From Cycloclasticus sp. 46_120_T64 (lineage in GTDB: Bacteria > Pseudomonadota > Gammaproteobacteria > Methylococcales > Cycloclasticaceae), in NCBI GenBank assembly GCA_002162695.1, contig MAAM01000011.1:124001-188000 (forward strand): 64,000 nt of DNA, written 5' to 3'. A model generated the notes under the pieces. That model was given only the letters and a program-made list of their open reading frames with translations, was not told where the DNA came from and ran no database searches. Positions 20,544 through 31,078 of this stretch are shown piece after piece. The position numbers and the translations under genes are program-made. Positions within the stretch are counted from its first letter, which is position 1. Every line of letters starts with the position of its first letter.

Positions 20544-20556
20544 ATAAAAATACGTA

Positions 20557-20585
20557 TTGAGTCGACTTGCTGTTTTATCTATACT
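20557..20585 (+). promoter_or_regulatory. Putative sigma70 promoter of bamA
   Basis: TTGAGT - 17 bp - TATACT in the rseP-bamA gap. Confidence 0.6.
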
Positions 20586-20624
20586 GACTCGTTATAAATA
20601 AAAACCTATAAAAATAAGTTTCCT

Positions 20625-22919
20625 GTGATAAAAATAATTAGATCGACCCTCATAACTTTTTCATTAGTCGCCTTGTTTGTTGGCTCAAGCTTGGTGGTCG
20701 CTGCGGAATCGTTTGTTATCAAAGACATCAAGGTGAATGGCTTGCAACGTATTACCGCCGGTGCTGTTTTTAATGCCTTGAGTATTAAACTGGGTGATGA
20801 GTTTAGTGATCAGCGTTCTGGCGATGCTATTCGCGAATTATTTGGCATGGGGTTTTTTAGTGATGTCAGTATCGATCAAAACGCCGATGTATTGATTATT
20901 AATGTGACAGAGCGTCCTGCGATAACGAGCATTGAGTTAGACGGTAATAAAGATATTGAAACAGAGCAACTACTAACGGCCTTTGAAGACGTAGGTATGG
21001 CGGTTGGCCGTGTTTTTAACCCCTTGGTACTGGATAAGGTGAAAAAGGAGTTATTACAGCAGTATTATAATAATGGTAAGTATTCAGCTAGTGTAGAAAC
21101 AAAGGTGACCACACTGGAAAGAAACCGTGTTGCGATACTCATTAATGTGAGTGAGGGTTCAGCGGCGAGTATTAAGAAGATTAATATAGTCGGTAATAAA
21201 TCGTTTTCTGATGAGGAGATACTGGGTTCATTTGAATTAACGGGGCCAACGCTCATTTCTTTCTATACCAATAGTGATCAATACTCTAAGCAGAAGCTGT
21301 CTGCGGATATCGAACGGTTAAGTTCTTTTTATCAAGACCGTGGTTATATTAACTTTAAAGTTGAGTCCACTCAGGTGTCGATTAGCCCGGATGAGAATGG
21401 AATTTATATTACGATTAATGTTAAAGAAGGTGTCGTACACACGGTTAGTGAGGTCAAGTTGGCCGGCGAGTTAGTTGTTAGTCCCGATAAATTAATTCCA
21501 TTTGTCAGTGTGCAGCCGGACGATATTTTTTCTAGGAAAAAAGCGACACAAACCTCCGAGAATATCACCACCTTACTCGGTCATGAGGGGTATTCTTTTG
21601 CTAACGTTAATATGATTCCAGAAATTGACGCGGAAACATCGACGGTAAAAATAACCTTTTTTGTCGACCCGGGTAAGCGGGTGTATGTACGTCGTGTGAT
21701 TATGCAAGGTAATGTTAAAACACGTGATGAGGTTTTGAGGCGTGAAGTTCGCCAAATGGAAGCTGCACCAATTTCCACCTTGCAAGTCGAACGTTCGAAA
21801 GACCGCCTCTCTCGTTTGGGGCATTTTGATGAAGTTGATGTAGAAACACCTGCCGTCGCCGGCACTAATGACCAAGTTGACGTGATATATTCGGTGAAAG
21901 AAAAATCATCCGGTAATATCTTGGCAGGTGCTGGATTTTCACAATCTCAAGGCTTGGTACTGAATGCGAGCATCAGTCAGAATAACTTTTTAGGCACGGG
22001 TAAACGGATGAGTGCCAGTTTCAATAATAGTGATGTGAATACGGTTTATAGCTTGGGTTATACCAATCCTTATTACACCATCGATGGGGTTAGCCGAGGT
22101 TTTAATATCAGTTACCGAACCACTGATGCCGAAGAAGCGAATACCTCTGATTATTCCACCGAAACATTTAATACTGGGGTGAACTTTGGCCTACCGCTGA
22201 ATGAACGCGATAGAGTGGGGCTTGGTTTTGATATTGAGTTTACCTCACTTGATATTGATGACAGTTTGGTGGTTAACCGGATTAGTGATTTTGTGCGTGA
22301 GAATGGCGACTCTTATACTAATTTCAAGCTGTCGGCTAGCTGGGGCACCGATTCACGTAATAGAGCCGTCTTTGCGAATAAAGGTGGTTCTAAACGATTA
22401 TCTGGAATTATTACGCTGCCGGGTTCAGACCTAGAATTTTATAAGTTGACCTATAACCAAAAACATTATTTTGCCGTTACCAAACATACAACCCTGTATT
22501 TAAATGGTAACTTCGGTTATGGCGATTCATATGGTGATGCCGAATCATTACCATTTTTTGAAAATTATTATGCCGGTGGTAAGAACTCGGTGCGTGGTTT
22601 CACCGATAATACCCTAGGCCCTAAAGACGAATTTGGTGATGCGATCGGTGGTAGTGTTAAATTGGTCGGTAATGCTGAATACATCTTTCCTGTGCCGTTC
22701 ATGCCTGAAAGTAAAACGGTTCGGCTGAGTACTTTTATGGATGCGGGTAATGTATACGATGATGAAATTGATGTCGGTGATTTACGCTATTCAGTCGGTG
22801 TCTCAGCGAAATGGCTATCGCCATTTGGCGCTTTATCGGTTAGTTTAGCGATGCCGCTGAATGATGATGAAGACGATGAAGTTCAAGTATTCCAGTTCTC
22901 ATTTGGCTCTGGTATTTAA
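20625..22919 (+). CDS. bamA: Outer membrane protein assembly factor BamA
   Basis: Signal peptide, POTRA repeats, C-terminal barrel (YYAGGKNSVRGF, terminal VQVFQFSFGSGI). GTG start. Confidence 0.96.
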   Translation: MIKIIRSTLITFSLVALFVGSSLVVAAESFVIKDIKVNGLQRITAGAVFNALSIKLGDEFSDQRSGDAIRELFGMGFFSDVSIDQNADVLIINVTERPAITSIELDGNKDIETEQLLTAFEDVGMAVGRVFNPLVLDKVKKELLQQYYNNGKYSASVETKVTTLERNRVAILINVSEGSAASIKKINIVGNKSFSDEEILGSFELTGPTLISFYTNSDQYSKQKLSADIERLSSFYQDRGYINFKVESTQVSISPDENGIYITINVKEGVVHTVSEVKLAGELVVSPDKLIPFVSVQPDDIFSRKKATQTSENITTLLGHEGYSFANVNMIPEIDAETSTVKITFFVDPGKRVYVRRVIMQGNVKTRDEVLRREVRQMEAAPISTLQVERSKDRLSRLGHFDEVDVETPAVAGTNDQVDVIYSVKEKSSGNILAGAGFSQSQGLVLNASISQNNFLGTGKRMSASFNNSDVNTVYSLGYTNPYYTIDGVSRGFNISYRTTDAEEANTSDYSTETFNTGVNFGLPLNERDRVGLGFDIEFTSLDIDDSLVVNRISDFVRENGDSYTNFKLSASWGTDSRNRAVFANKGGSKRLSGIITLPGSDLEFYKLTYNQKHYFAVTKHTTLYLNGNFGYGDSYGDAESLPFFENYYAGGKNSVRGFTDNTLGPKDEFGDAIGGSVKLVGNAEYIFPVPFMPESKTVRLSTFMDAGNVYDDEIDVGDLRYSVGVSAKWLSPFGALSVSLAMPLNDDEDDEVQVFQFSFGSGI

Positions 22920-22951
22920 TTTTTAGGATTTAACCCTGTAGGAGATATAAA

Positions 22952-23461
22952 TTGAAATTTATTAAGCAGATTATAGTGGCGAGTGTTCTCACCATTGCTT
23001 TAGTTAGTTCGGTACAAGCCACGGAAATTAAAGTGGGTTTTGTGAATGTTGCTAGAATTTTAGAAAAAGCCCCGCAAGCTGAAACGGCTAAAATAGCGTT
23101 GGAAAAAGAGTTTTCTCCAAGAAATAAACGCCTATTAGCCAGTCAAAAAACGATTAAAAAATTAGACGAAAAGATCGTACGTGATGCGAAAATGATGACT
23201 GAAAGCAAGTTACGCAAACTTCAGCGTGATGTGCTTGAGAAAAAACGTGCGCTTAAACGAGATCAAGAAGAATTTAGAGAAGACTTTAACCTCAGACGTA
23301 ATGAAGAGTTAGCTAAGTTACAACGCTTAGTATTTGAGGCGATTAAAGGTTTGTCTGAGGCTGAGAAGTTTGACTTAGTACTACACGATGGTGTTGTGTA
23401 TGCCAGTTCTGCGGTGGATATTACAGCGAAAGTACAGCAACGATTAGCGTCGCTTAAATAG
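22952..23461 (+). CDS. skp: OmpH/Skp family periplasmic chaperone
   Basis: Signal peptide, KVGFVNVARILEKAPQAE, coiled coil; bamA-skp-lpxD synteny. TTG start. Confidence 0.93.
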   Translation: MKFIKQIIVASVLTIALVSSVQATEIKVGFVNVARILEKAPQAETAKIALEKEFSPRNKRLLASQKTIKKLDEKIVRDAKMMTESKLRKLQRDVLEKKRALKRDQEEFREDFNLRRNEELAKLQRLVFEAIKGLSEAEKFDLVLHDGVVYASSAVDITAKVQQRLASLK

Positions 23462-23475
23462 TCAATAAGGGGCTG

Positions 23476-24513
23476 TTGTTGAATATTTCTCTAGAAGAGA
23501 TTGCCGCTCGTATTGGTGCGCAGTTAGTTGGTGACCCTGAACACAGGATAAACTCTTGTTCTACGTTAATTAGCGCTGATGCTGATCAATTATCATTTAT
23601 TTACGATAAAAAGTATTTGCCAGCACTACAGCAAAGTAAGGCTGGGGTGGTTATTTTATCGGCTCAGTTTGCCGCTGATTGCCCCGCCCATGCGTTGATT
23701 GTTGAAAACCCCTATTTAGCTTATGCCAAGGCGGCAAGCTTTATACACTCAAAAGCTAAGGCAGTTGGAAGCATTCATCCGTCTGCTGTAATGGGTGAAA
23801 ATAGCCGTATCGCAGATGATTGTGTGATTGCGGCGAATGTGGTAATCGGCGATAACGTCCATATTGGCCGTGGTGGTAAAATTGGCCCAGGTTCAGTACT
23901 CGGGGACGACATAATTATCGGTGAAAATGTAAATATCATTGCTAACGTTACGATTACTGACGGATGCCGTTTAGGTGATGGTGTGAGCTTACACCCGGGT
24001 TGTGTAATCGGCTCTGATGGTTTTGGTTATGCACCGGCAGAAAACAGAGCTTGGTGTAAAATACCCCAGCTTGGCGTGGTGGTGATTGGCGATAATGTGG
24101 ATGTTGGTGCTAATACGACGATTGATTGTGGCGCGTTAGATAATACCGTTATTGGCAATGGGGTGAAAATTGACAACCTTGTACAAATTGCACATAACGT
24201 CGAAATAGGGGAGCACTCGGCGATAGCCGCCTGTACCGGTATTGCTGGCAGTACTAAAATTGGCAAACACTGTACCTTAGCCGGTGGTGTTGGTTTAGTA
24301 GGCCACCTGACAGTTGCGGATAACGTACACGTGACGGGCATGACGATGGTCACGCACTCGATTAAACAGGCGGGTGCCTACTCATCGGGAACACCCTTTC
24401 AAAGTAATAGTGCTTGGCTAAAAAATGCTGTGCGATTTAAGCAGCTCGATGCACTAACAAAAAAAATCAATAAATTAATTAAAACAAATAAGGAAAATGA
24501 TGGCGCACGATGA
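23476..24513 (+). CDS. lpxD: UDP-3-O-acylglucosamine N-acyltransferase
   Basis: Hexapeptide repeats, IHPSAVMGENSRIADDCVIAANVVIGD. Confidence 0.95.
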   Translation: MLNISLEEIAARIGAQLVGDPEHRINSCSTLISADADQLSFIYDKKYLPALQQSKAGVVILSAQFAADCPAHALIVENPYLAYAKAASFIHSKAKAVGSIHPSAVMGENSRIADDCVIAANVVIGDNVHIGRGGKIGPGSVLGDDIIIGENVNIIANVTITDGCRLGDGVSLHPGCVIGSDGFGYAPAENRAWCKIPQLGVVVIGDNVDVGANTTIDCGALDNTVIGNGVKIDNLVQIAHNVEIGEHSAIAACTGIAGSTKIGKHCTLAGGVGLVGHLTVADNVHVTGMTMVTHSIKQAGAYSSGTPFQSNSAWLKNAVRFKQLDALTKKINKLIKTNKENDGAR

Positions 24514-24949
24514 TGTAAGAAAAGTAATGGAATTTCTACCGCACCGTTATCCTTTCTTGATGATCGATAGAGTGGTTGAGTATGAAGCCGGAAAGCGTTT
24601 ACTGGCATTAAAAAATGTTTCTTATAATGAACCGCAATTTACTGGGCATTTTCCGCATAACCCGATTTTCCCAGGGGTGTTAATTCTTGAAGCGCTAGCG
24701 CAAGCCACCGGCTTACTTTCTATGAAGACTTTAACCGACCGCGGTGAAGACTTTGGCGAGTATTATTTAGTCGGAGTGGATAACGCTCGATTTAAGCGCT
24801 CGGTAGTGCCGGGGGATCAGCTGATGGTTGAAGTGATTTATAAAAAAGACCGGCGTAATATATGGTCATTCGAAACCAAGGCGACGGTTGATGGGCAGCT
24901 TGTTGTTCGTGCGGATATTATGTGCGCAGCGAAGGAATCGACTAAATGA
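24497..24949 (+). CDS. fabZ: 3-hydroxyacyl-ACP dehydratase
   Basis: FLPHRYPFLMIDRV, GHFPHNPIFPGVLILEALAQA. Confidence 0.96.
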   Translation: MMAHDDVRKVMEFLPHRYPFLMIDRVVEYEAGKRLLALKNVSYNEPQFTGHFPHNPIFPGVLILEALAQATGLLSMKTLTDRGEDFGEYYLVGVDNARFKRSVVPGDQLMVEVIYKKDRRNIWSFETKATVDGQLVVRADIMCAAKESTK

Positions 24950-25716
24950 TTCACCCTACGGCCATTATCGACGCTAGTGCCAGTATTGCAGACGATGTAA
25001 GCATTGGTCCCTATACGGTGATTGGGGCGAATGTTTCGATTGATTCTGGGACTAAAATAAACTCCCACGTGACCATTAACGGCACGACAAAAATTGGTAA
25101 GAATAATCGAATCTACCAGTTTTCCTCAATTGGAGAAGACCCACAAGATAAAAAATATGCGGGAGAACCATCTTTTTTAGAGATTGGCGATAATAACGAA
25201 ATACGTGAATTTACCAGCATTCATCGTGGCACGACACAAGATAAGAATATTACTAAAATTGGTAGTAATAACCTATTTATGGCTTATTGTCATGTTGCGC
25301 ATGACTGTGTCATTGCTGATGATGTGATTCTGGCTAACGCGGCTTCCCTTGCTGGGCATGTGCATATTGGTCAAAATGTGATTTTAGGCGGTTTTTCGAT
25401 TGTGCATCAATTTTGTCAATTGGGTGACCATTGTTTTTCAGCGATGGGCAGTGCGATTACTAAAGACGTACCACCTTTCGTGATGGTCGGTGGACGGCCA
25501 ACCAAACCACATGGTATTAACGCGGTGGGTTTAGATCGACGTGGGTTTTCCAAAGAGGCTGTTTTACAAATAAAACGGGCCTATAAAACCCTGTATAAAT
25601 CAGGACTTAAGTTGGTCGAAGCCAACGAACAACTGGCGGTTATGGCTGAGTCTCAACCCGAGCTGCAAGTGATGGTTGATTTTTTACAGAATTCAAACCG
25701 TGGCATCATGCGTTAG
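24946..25716 (+). CDS. lpxA: UDP-N-acetylglucosamine acyltransferase
   Basis: IHPTAIIDASASIADDVSIGPYTVIG; CHVAHDCVIADD; synteny. Confidence 0.97.
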   Translation: MIHPTAIIDASASIADDVSIGPYTVIGANVSIDSGTKINSHVTINGTTKIGKNNRIYQFSSIGEDPQDKKYAGEPSFLEIGDNNEIREFTSIHRGTTQDKNITKIGSNNLFMAYCHVAHDCVIADDVILANAASLAGHVHIGQNVILGGFSIVHQFCQLGDHCFSAMGSAITKDVPPFVMVGGRPTKPHGINAVGLDRRGFSKEAVLQIKRAYKTLYKSGLKLVEANEQLAVMAESQPELQVMVDFLQNSNRGIMR

Positions 25717-25782
25717 TAGCGACAGCTATCTTGGATTTGAGTCTTTCAACCCAAGGTTGTAGTTTTTTCTTTTCTTATTCGT

Positions 25783-26961
25783 TTGACTATTGGAATCGTC
25801 TCCTCAGTGATAAATACGCCTATAAAAATCATGATGGTTGCTGGAGAGCACTCTGGCGATATCCTTGCCGCGGGCTTGATCAAGCGGTTACGTGAAATAT
25901 ATCCGCATGCGGTGTTTTCAGGCATTGGCGGGCAGCGCATGATGGCGGAAGGTTTTGAAAGCCTATATCCGATGTCAAAATTGTCTGTTTTTGGTTTGTT
26001 CGAGGTGATTAAGCACCTGCCTGAACTATTATCGATTAGAAAGAATCTAAAGAAACGCATCATTGTCGAACAGCCAGATGTGTTTATTGGCATTGATGCG
26101 CCTGATTTTAATTTAAAACTGGAGCGCGACTTGTTCCAAATAGGTATTAAGACGGTGCACTATGTGAGCCCAACGGTATGGGCTTGGCGTCCGAAGCGGA
26201 TAAAAAAACTGATAGGCTCCCTCAATGCGCTACTGTGCATTTTTCCATTTGAGGAAACCTATTTTGCGCCGACTAAGGTTCCGGCCTACTTTATTGGCCA
26301 TCCGCTAGCCGATGAATATAAGCGCTTAGCCGAGAGCAAGTCGGTTGATAGGGTTAAGGGCGCCGTATCGACGGTGTTGACGATGATGCCTGGTAGTCGT
26401 ACCGGTGAGTTAAACCGGCATAGCATGATCTTTATTCGTGCGGCAGAAATATGTGCCGCCAGCATCGAAAACTTAAAAGTATTGGTGCCGATGCCCGATC
26501 AAGCCGCGGCCGATGTTTTTAGTGCCATTTATCAATCATCTGCGGCGAGACTCGACTTAGATATTAAGCTAATGGCGTCGAGCGAAATGATCGCTGAGGC
26601 CGATTTGGTTCTAGTGGCGTCCGGTACGGCAACCTTAGAAGTGATGTTATTAAAAAAACCAATGGTGGTGGCTTATAAATTATCACCATTAACGACGTGG
26701 GCCTTTAAAACGTTTGATTTATTGAAGGCTGCTTATGTGTCGATGCCTAATCTGATTGCTAATAAACCCTTGGTGAAAGAGTTTTTACACGAAAAGATGA
26801 CCGCTGAAGCGCTCGCTACTGAATTAATTAGCCTGTATACAGATCAGGTACGTGTCGATGATATGGTGAGTCAGTTTGATGACATGTCACAGGCTATTAG
26901 TTGCGATGCGGATCAACAAGCGGCAAAGATAGTCGGCCGTGTTATTTCTGGTGAGATCTGA
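25783..26961 (+). CDS. lpxB: Lipid-A-disaccharide synthase (true start may be GTG 25807 or a later codon)
   Basis: MMVAGEHSGDILAAGLI, SPTVWAWRPKR, MPGSRTGEL. Confidence 0.94.
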   Translation: MTIGIVSSVINTPIKIMMVAGEHSGDILAAGLIKRLREIYPHAVFSGIGGQRMMAEGFESLYPMSKLSVFGLFEVIKHLPELLSIRKNLKKRIIVEQPDVFIGIDAPDFNLKLERDLFQIGIKTVHYVSPTVWAWRPKRIKKLIGSLNALLCIFPFEETYFAPTKVPAYFIGHPLADEYKRLAESKSVDRVKGAVSTVLTMMPGSRTGELNRHSMIFIRAAEICAASIENLKVLVPMPDQAAADVFSAIYQSSAARLDLDIKLMASSEMIAEADLVLVASGTATLEVMLLKKPMVVAYKLSPLTTWAFKTFDLLKAAYVSMPNLIANKPLVKEFLHEKMTAEALATELISLYTDQVRVDDMVSQFDDMSQAISCDADQQAAKIVGRVISGEI

Positions 26962-26963
26962 AA

Positions 26964-27530
26964 ATGAGTAATATTATTGTAGGTTTAGATGAAGTTGGTC
27001 GGGGCTGTATTGCAGGTCCGGTTGTGGCCGCTGCGGTGGTGCTTGATCCACGTCGGCCGATTGTTGGCCTGATGGATTCGAAGAAGCTATCAGAAAAAAA
27101 GCGTAATCAGCTGTCGGCGGCGATTATGGAGTCGGCGTTAGATTGGTCGATTGGCCGCGCTGAAGTCGTTGAAATTGACCAGATAAATATCTTACAAGCG
27201 AGCTTGCTCGCGATGAAACGGGCCTTTGATGGGCTACTAGTTGATGTTGACTTTGCTCAGGTCGATGGAACGTTTTACCCCGATATAGATGCGCCGGGTG
27301 AATGTATTAAGGGTGGTGATGCCTTAATTGAAGAAATTTCTGCGGCCTCGATCATTGCTAAGGTCTACCGTGATCAACATATGTCTATTCTTGATACCCT
27401 GTATCCAGGTTATGAACTGGCTAAACACAAGGGTTATCCAACGCCAGCGCATAAAAAATTATTGGCCGAGCAGGGGGTTATTAATATTTATCGGCGTTCA
27501 TATGCCCCAGTCAAGGCGTTATTAAAATGA
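26964..27530 (+). CDS. rnhB: Ribonuclease HII
   Basis: GLDEVGRGCIAGPVVAAAVVL, DSKKLSEKKR. Confidence 0.96.
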   Translation: MSNIIVGLDEVGRGCIAGPVVAAAVVLDPRRPIVGLMDSKKLSEKKRNQLSAAIMESALDWSIGRAEVVEIDQINILQASLLAMKRAFDGLLVDVDFAQVDGTFYPDIDAPGECIKGGDALIEEISAASIIAKVYRDQHMSILDTLYPGYELAKHKGYPTPAHKKLLAEQGVINIYRRSYAPVKALLK

Positions 27531-30500
27531 GCGAGCAGCTAAAGTTTATTCATTTGCATAACCATACTGAGTATTCCTTGGTTGATGGCATTATGCGGGT
27601 GAAACCGATGGTGAAACGCGCAGCAGAACTATCGATGCCGGCCATTGCGGTCACTGACCACGTTAATATGTTTGCGGCGGTTAAGTTCTATCGGGCGGCG
27701 TTGTCTGCTGGGGTTAAACCTATTCTAGGGGCGGACATATTAATTAAGGATACCGTCGAGCAGAAAAAACCCTATATTGTTACTTTGCTGGTGCAGGATC
27801 AACAAGGTTATTTAGCCTTGTCGGAGCTTATTTCCGAGGCTTATTTACACGGTCAAGAAAAAGGTATTCCCTATCTAACGAGTGAAAAGGTATTCGACAA
27901 TAATAAGGGGCTGATTGTTTTATCCGGTTGCTTAGATGGTTTATTGAGTATTGCAGTGGGTTCTGATGACCACGAAGCTTGTTCACAAATTGTACAACGT
28001 TGGCAGCAGGTTTTTACCGATAGGTTCTATCTAGAGGTGCAGCGCGTTGGTCGTCCTGGCGAAGAGAAGTCGATTGCTAATATGGTCGCTCTATCGATCA
28101 AACACGGTGTTGCTGTGGTGGCGACGAATGGCTGTTGTTTTTTGAGTCAGACAGAGTTCGATGCGCATGAAGCGAGAGTCTGTATTAATCAAGGTCGGGT
28201 TTTGTCCGATAGCCGACGGCTTAAAACACATACGGAGCAGCAGTACCTGAAAACTCAGGATGAAATGCTTGAGCTATTTTCTGATCTGCCCGAAGCGATT
28301 GAAAATACGCTTGAAATTGCTAAGCGCTGTAATGTTGCACTGAATTTAGGCGAAAACTTTCTGCCGGACTTTCCCTTGCCCGAAGGTTTAACGATTGATG
28401 AGTACTTTGCTCAGCTTGCGGAAGAAGGCTTGAAGCGGCGAATCGATGAAACCTCCGCTCGAATCGACTTCGATGCTGAAAGAATAGCGCTGTACCAAGC
28501 ACGGTTAAAACGTGAATTAGACGTTATCTGCCAAATGGGTTTTCCTGGTTATTTCTTGATTGTGGCGGACTTTATTGAGTGGGCAAAAAATAATGGGGTG
28601 CCGGTAGGCCCAGGTCGTGGTTCGGGTGCGGGTTCTATTGTCGCTTATGCGATGCGGATTACCGATTTGGACCCGATGGAGTTTGACCTGCTATTTGAGC
28701 GTTTCTTGAACCCAGAACGGGTTTCGATGCCTGACTTTGATGTCGATTTCTGTATGGATGGGCGTGATCGGGTGATCAATTACGTTGGTGAACGATACGG
28801 TCGTGACAAGGTATCGCAAATTATCACCTACGGCAGTATGGCGGCGAAAGCGGTTATTCGCGACGTAGGTCGGGTGTTAGGGCACCCCTATGGTTTTGTA
28901 GATCGCTTGGCGAAGGCGATTCCCTTTGAAATTGGTATGACCCTCACCAAGGCGCTGGATGAAAGTCCAGACCTGCTGAGTGCCTACCAAGAAGAAGATG
29001 AGGTTCGAGAATTAATCGATCTCGCGCTGCAATTGGAAGGGGTGGCACGTAACGCGGGTAAACACGCGGGTGGGGTGGTTATATCACCGAGTAAATTAAC
29101 CGATTTTTCACCGCTGTACTGTGAAGAAGACGGTAGTAACCTCGTAACCCAGTTTGATAAAGACGATATCGAAGCGGTTGGCTTGGTTAAGTTTGACTTT
29201 TTGGGTCTAAGAACCCTCACCATTATCGATTGGGCCTTACAAAATATTAATAGCCGTCGGCAAGCAAAAGGCGAAGAGGCGGTGAATATTGATTTATTGC
29301 CGCGAGATGATCAGCCTACCTACGAATTATTGAAGAACTATCAGACTACGGCAGTTTTTCAGCTTGAATCTAGGGGGATGAAAGATCTTATTCGTCGTTT
29401 GCGCCCAGACTCCTTTGAGGATGTTATTGCCTTGGTGGCCTTGTTTAGACCCGGTCCCTTGCAGTCAGGCATGGTGGATGATTACATCAATGTCAAACAC
29501 GGTCGCAAAAAAGCCGAATATGCGCACCCTAGCTTGATTCCAATTTTGCAGCCCACTAACGGGGTTATTCTGTACCAGGAACAGGTGATGAGAATTGCCC
29601 AGGATTTGGCGGGTTATAGTCTGGGTATGGCCGATTTGCTGCGTAGAGCGATGGGTAAGAAGAAACCCGAAGAAATGGCCAAGCAGCGAGAAATGTTTAC
29701 CAGTGGGGCGGTGAAAAATGGGGTTGAACACGAGATAGCCACCTATATTTTTGACTTGATGGAAAAGTTTGCCGGTTATGGTTTTAATAAATCGCATTCG
29801 GCCGCGTACGCGCTAATCGCTTATCAAACCGCTTGGTTGAAAACCCATTACCCATCGGAGTTTATGGCAGCGGTATTGTCATCAGATATGGATAATACCG
29901 AGAAGGTGGTTGCCTTTATCGACGAGTGTCGTGAGATGGACTTGGATATTCTGCCGCCGGATGTGAATAATTCAGATTATCGATTTACCACCAATGATGA
30001 GGGGCAAATCATTTATGGCCTAGGGGCGATAAAAGGTGTTGGTGAGGCCGCGATTGAATCTATTATTGAGCAGCGAAAACTTGATGGGCCATATGCTAAT
30101 CACGCGGATTTAGCGCGACGGATTGACCTGAGAAAGGCTAATCGACGGGTACAAGATGGCTTGATACGCTCGGGTGCGTTGGATTGCTTCGATGATAACC
30201 GTGCACGTTTAATGGATAGGTTAGCGGGTGTATTACAGGTCGCTGAGCAGCACAATAAGAGTGATAAGGTCGGGCAAAATGATTTGTTCGGCTTAAGCGT
30301 GGTTGAGCCGGTGAAGAGTGAAACGCTGGCCGACATTGAGCCATGGTCAGAGTACGAACGTTTAAAATCAGAAAAAACCACCTTGGGCCTGTATTTAACC
30401 GGGCATCCCTTCGACTGTGTGAAAGAAGAAATGTTGACGGTGGTATCGGCTAAATTATCCGCTTTGTTGGATATGGAGCTGGCCTCGCCAAAACAAGCGG

Positions 30501-31036
30501 GTGGCCAGTACCGTAGGGTAAAAGGTAAACCGGTGACAGCGGCTGGTTTGGTGTTAGAGGTACGTACTAGACCGACGAAGAGTGGTTCTAAAATTGCCAC
30601 CGTCATTTTGGATGATGGTAGTGCTAGATTAGAGGCGGTTGCCTATAGTGAAACCTTCGAAACGTTTAGTGAGTTGCTGGTTAGTGAGCAGATCGTCGTG
30701 ATAGAAGGCGGTCTATCGTTTGATGATTTTGCGGGGCAGAACAGACTCTCGATTGAGACGGTGATGACGGTTGAGCAGGCACGTGAAAGATTTATTAAAG
30801 ACTTGCTGATAGAATTAGACCTCTCAGAGGACTCCCAGCTAGAGACGATCGAACAACTCGGGCAATTATTGTCGACTTATAAGGGCGGGCGTTGCCCAGT
30901 GACCCTGAAATTGCAGCTGAAGGGCGCGCAAGCGTTAATGCGGCCCGCTGATGATTGGTCAGTATCGGTGAAAGATAGCTTGCTTGAGGAATTACAAAAA
31001 ATATTGCCAGAACAACAAAAAATGGTCCGGTATTGA
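27527..31036 (+). CDS. dnaE: DNA polymerase III subunit alpha
   Basis: HLHNHTEYSLVDGIMRV, GPGRGSGAGSIVAYAMRITDLDP, PDFDVDFCMDGRDRVI. Confidence 0.98.
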   Translation: MSEQLKFIHLHNHTEYSLVDGIMRVKPMVKRAAELSMPAIAVTDHVNMFAAVKFYRAALSAGVKPILGADILIKDTVEQKKPYIVTLLVQDQQGYLALSELISEAYLHGQEKGIPYLTSEKVFDNNKGLIVLSGCLDGLLSIAVGSDDHEACSQIVQRWQQVFTDRFYLEVQRVGRPGEEKSIANMVALSIKHGVAVVATNGCCFLSQTEFDAHEARVCINQGRVLSDSRRLKTHTEQQYLKTQDEMLELFSDLPEAIENTLEIAKRCNVALNLGENFLPDFPLPEGLTIDEYFAQLAEEGLKRRIDETSARIDFDAERIALYQARLKRELDVICQMGFPGYFLIVADFIEWAKNNGVPVGPGRGSGAGSIVAYAMRITDLDPMEFDLLFERFLNPERVSMPDFDVDFCMDGRDRVINYVGERYGRDKVSQIITYGSMAAKAVIRDVGRVLGHPYGFVDRLAKAIPFEIGMTLTKALDESPDLLSAYQEEDEVRELIDLALQLEGVARNAGKHAGGVVISPSKLTDFSPLYCEEDGSNLVTQFDKDDIEAVGLVKFDFLGLRTLTIIDWALQNINSRRQAKGEEAVNIDLLPRDDQPTYELLKNYQTTAVFQLESRGMKDLIRRLRPDSFEDVIALVALFRPGPLQSGMVDDYINVKHGRKKAEYAHPSLIPILQPTNGVILYQEQVMRIAQDLAGYSLGMADLLRRAMGKKKPEEMAKQREMFTSGAVKNGVEHEIATYIFDLMEKFAGYGFNKSHSAAYALIAYQTAWLKTHYPSEFMAAVLSSDMDNTEKVVAFIDECREMDLDILPPDVNNSDYRFTTNDEGQIIYGLGAIKGVGEAAIESIIEQRKLDGPYANHADLARRIDLRKANRRVQDGLIRSGALDCFDDNRARLMDRLAGVLQVAEQHNKSDKVGQNDLFGLSVVEPVKSETLADIEPWSEYERLKSEKTTLGLYLTGHPFDCVKEEMLTVVSAKLSALLDMELASPKQAGGQYRRVKGKPVTAAGLVLEVRTRPTKSGSKIATVILDDGSARLEAVAYSETFETFSELLVSEQIVVIEGGLSFDDFAGQNRLSIETVMTVEQARERFIKDLLIELDLSEDSQLETIEQLGQLLSTYKGGRCPVTLKLQLKGAQALMRPADDWSVSVKDSLLEELQKILPEQQKMVRY

Positions 31037-31078
31037 TTACTGCTAGCTGATTGTAGCTAGTCACGATAAAATAGGCTT

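Noticed and set aside
26836-26845. CTGTATACAG palindrome resembling a short LexA-type half-site pair
   Set aside because: Inside lpxB coding sequence, too short for a LexA box, no promoter context.
30100-30606. 168-aa minus-strand ORF opposite dnaE
   Set aside because: Shadow ORF of conserved dnaE; Ser/Cys-rich composition typical of antisense frames.
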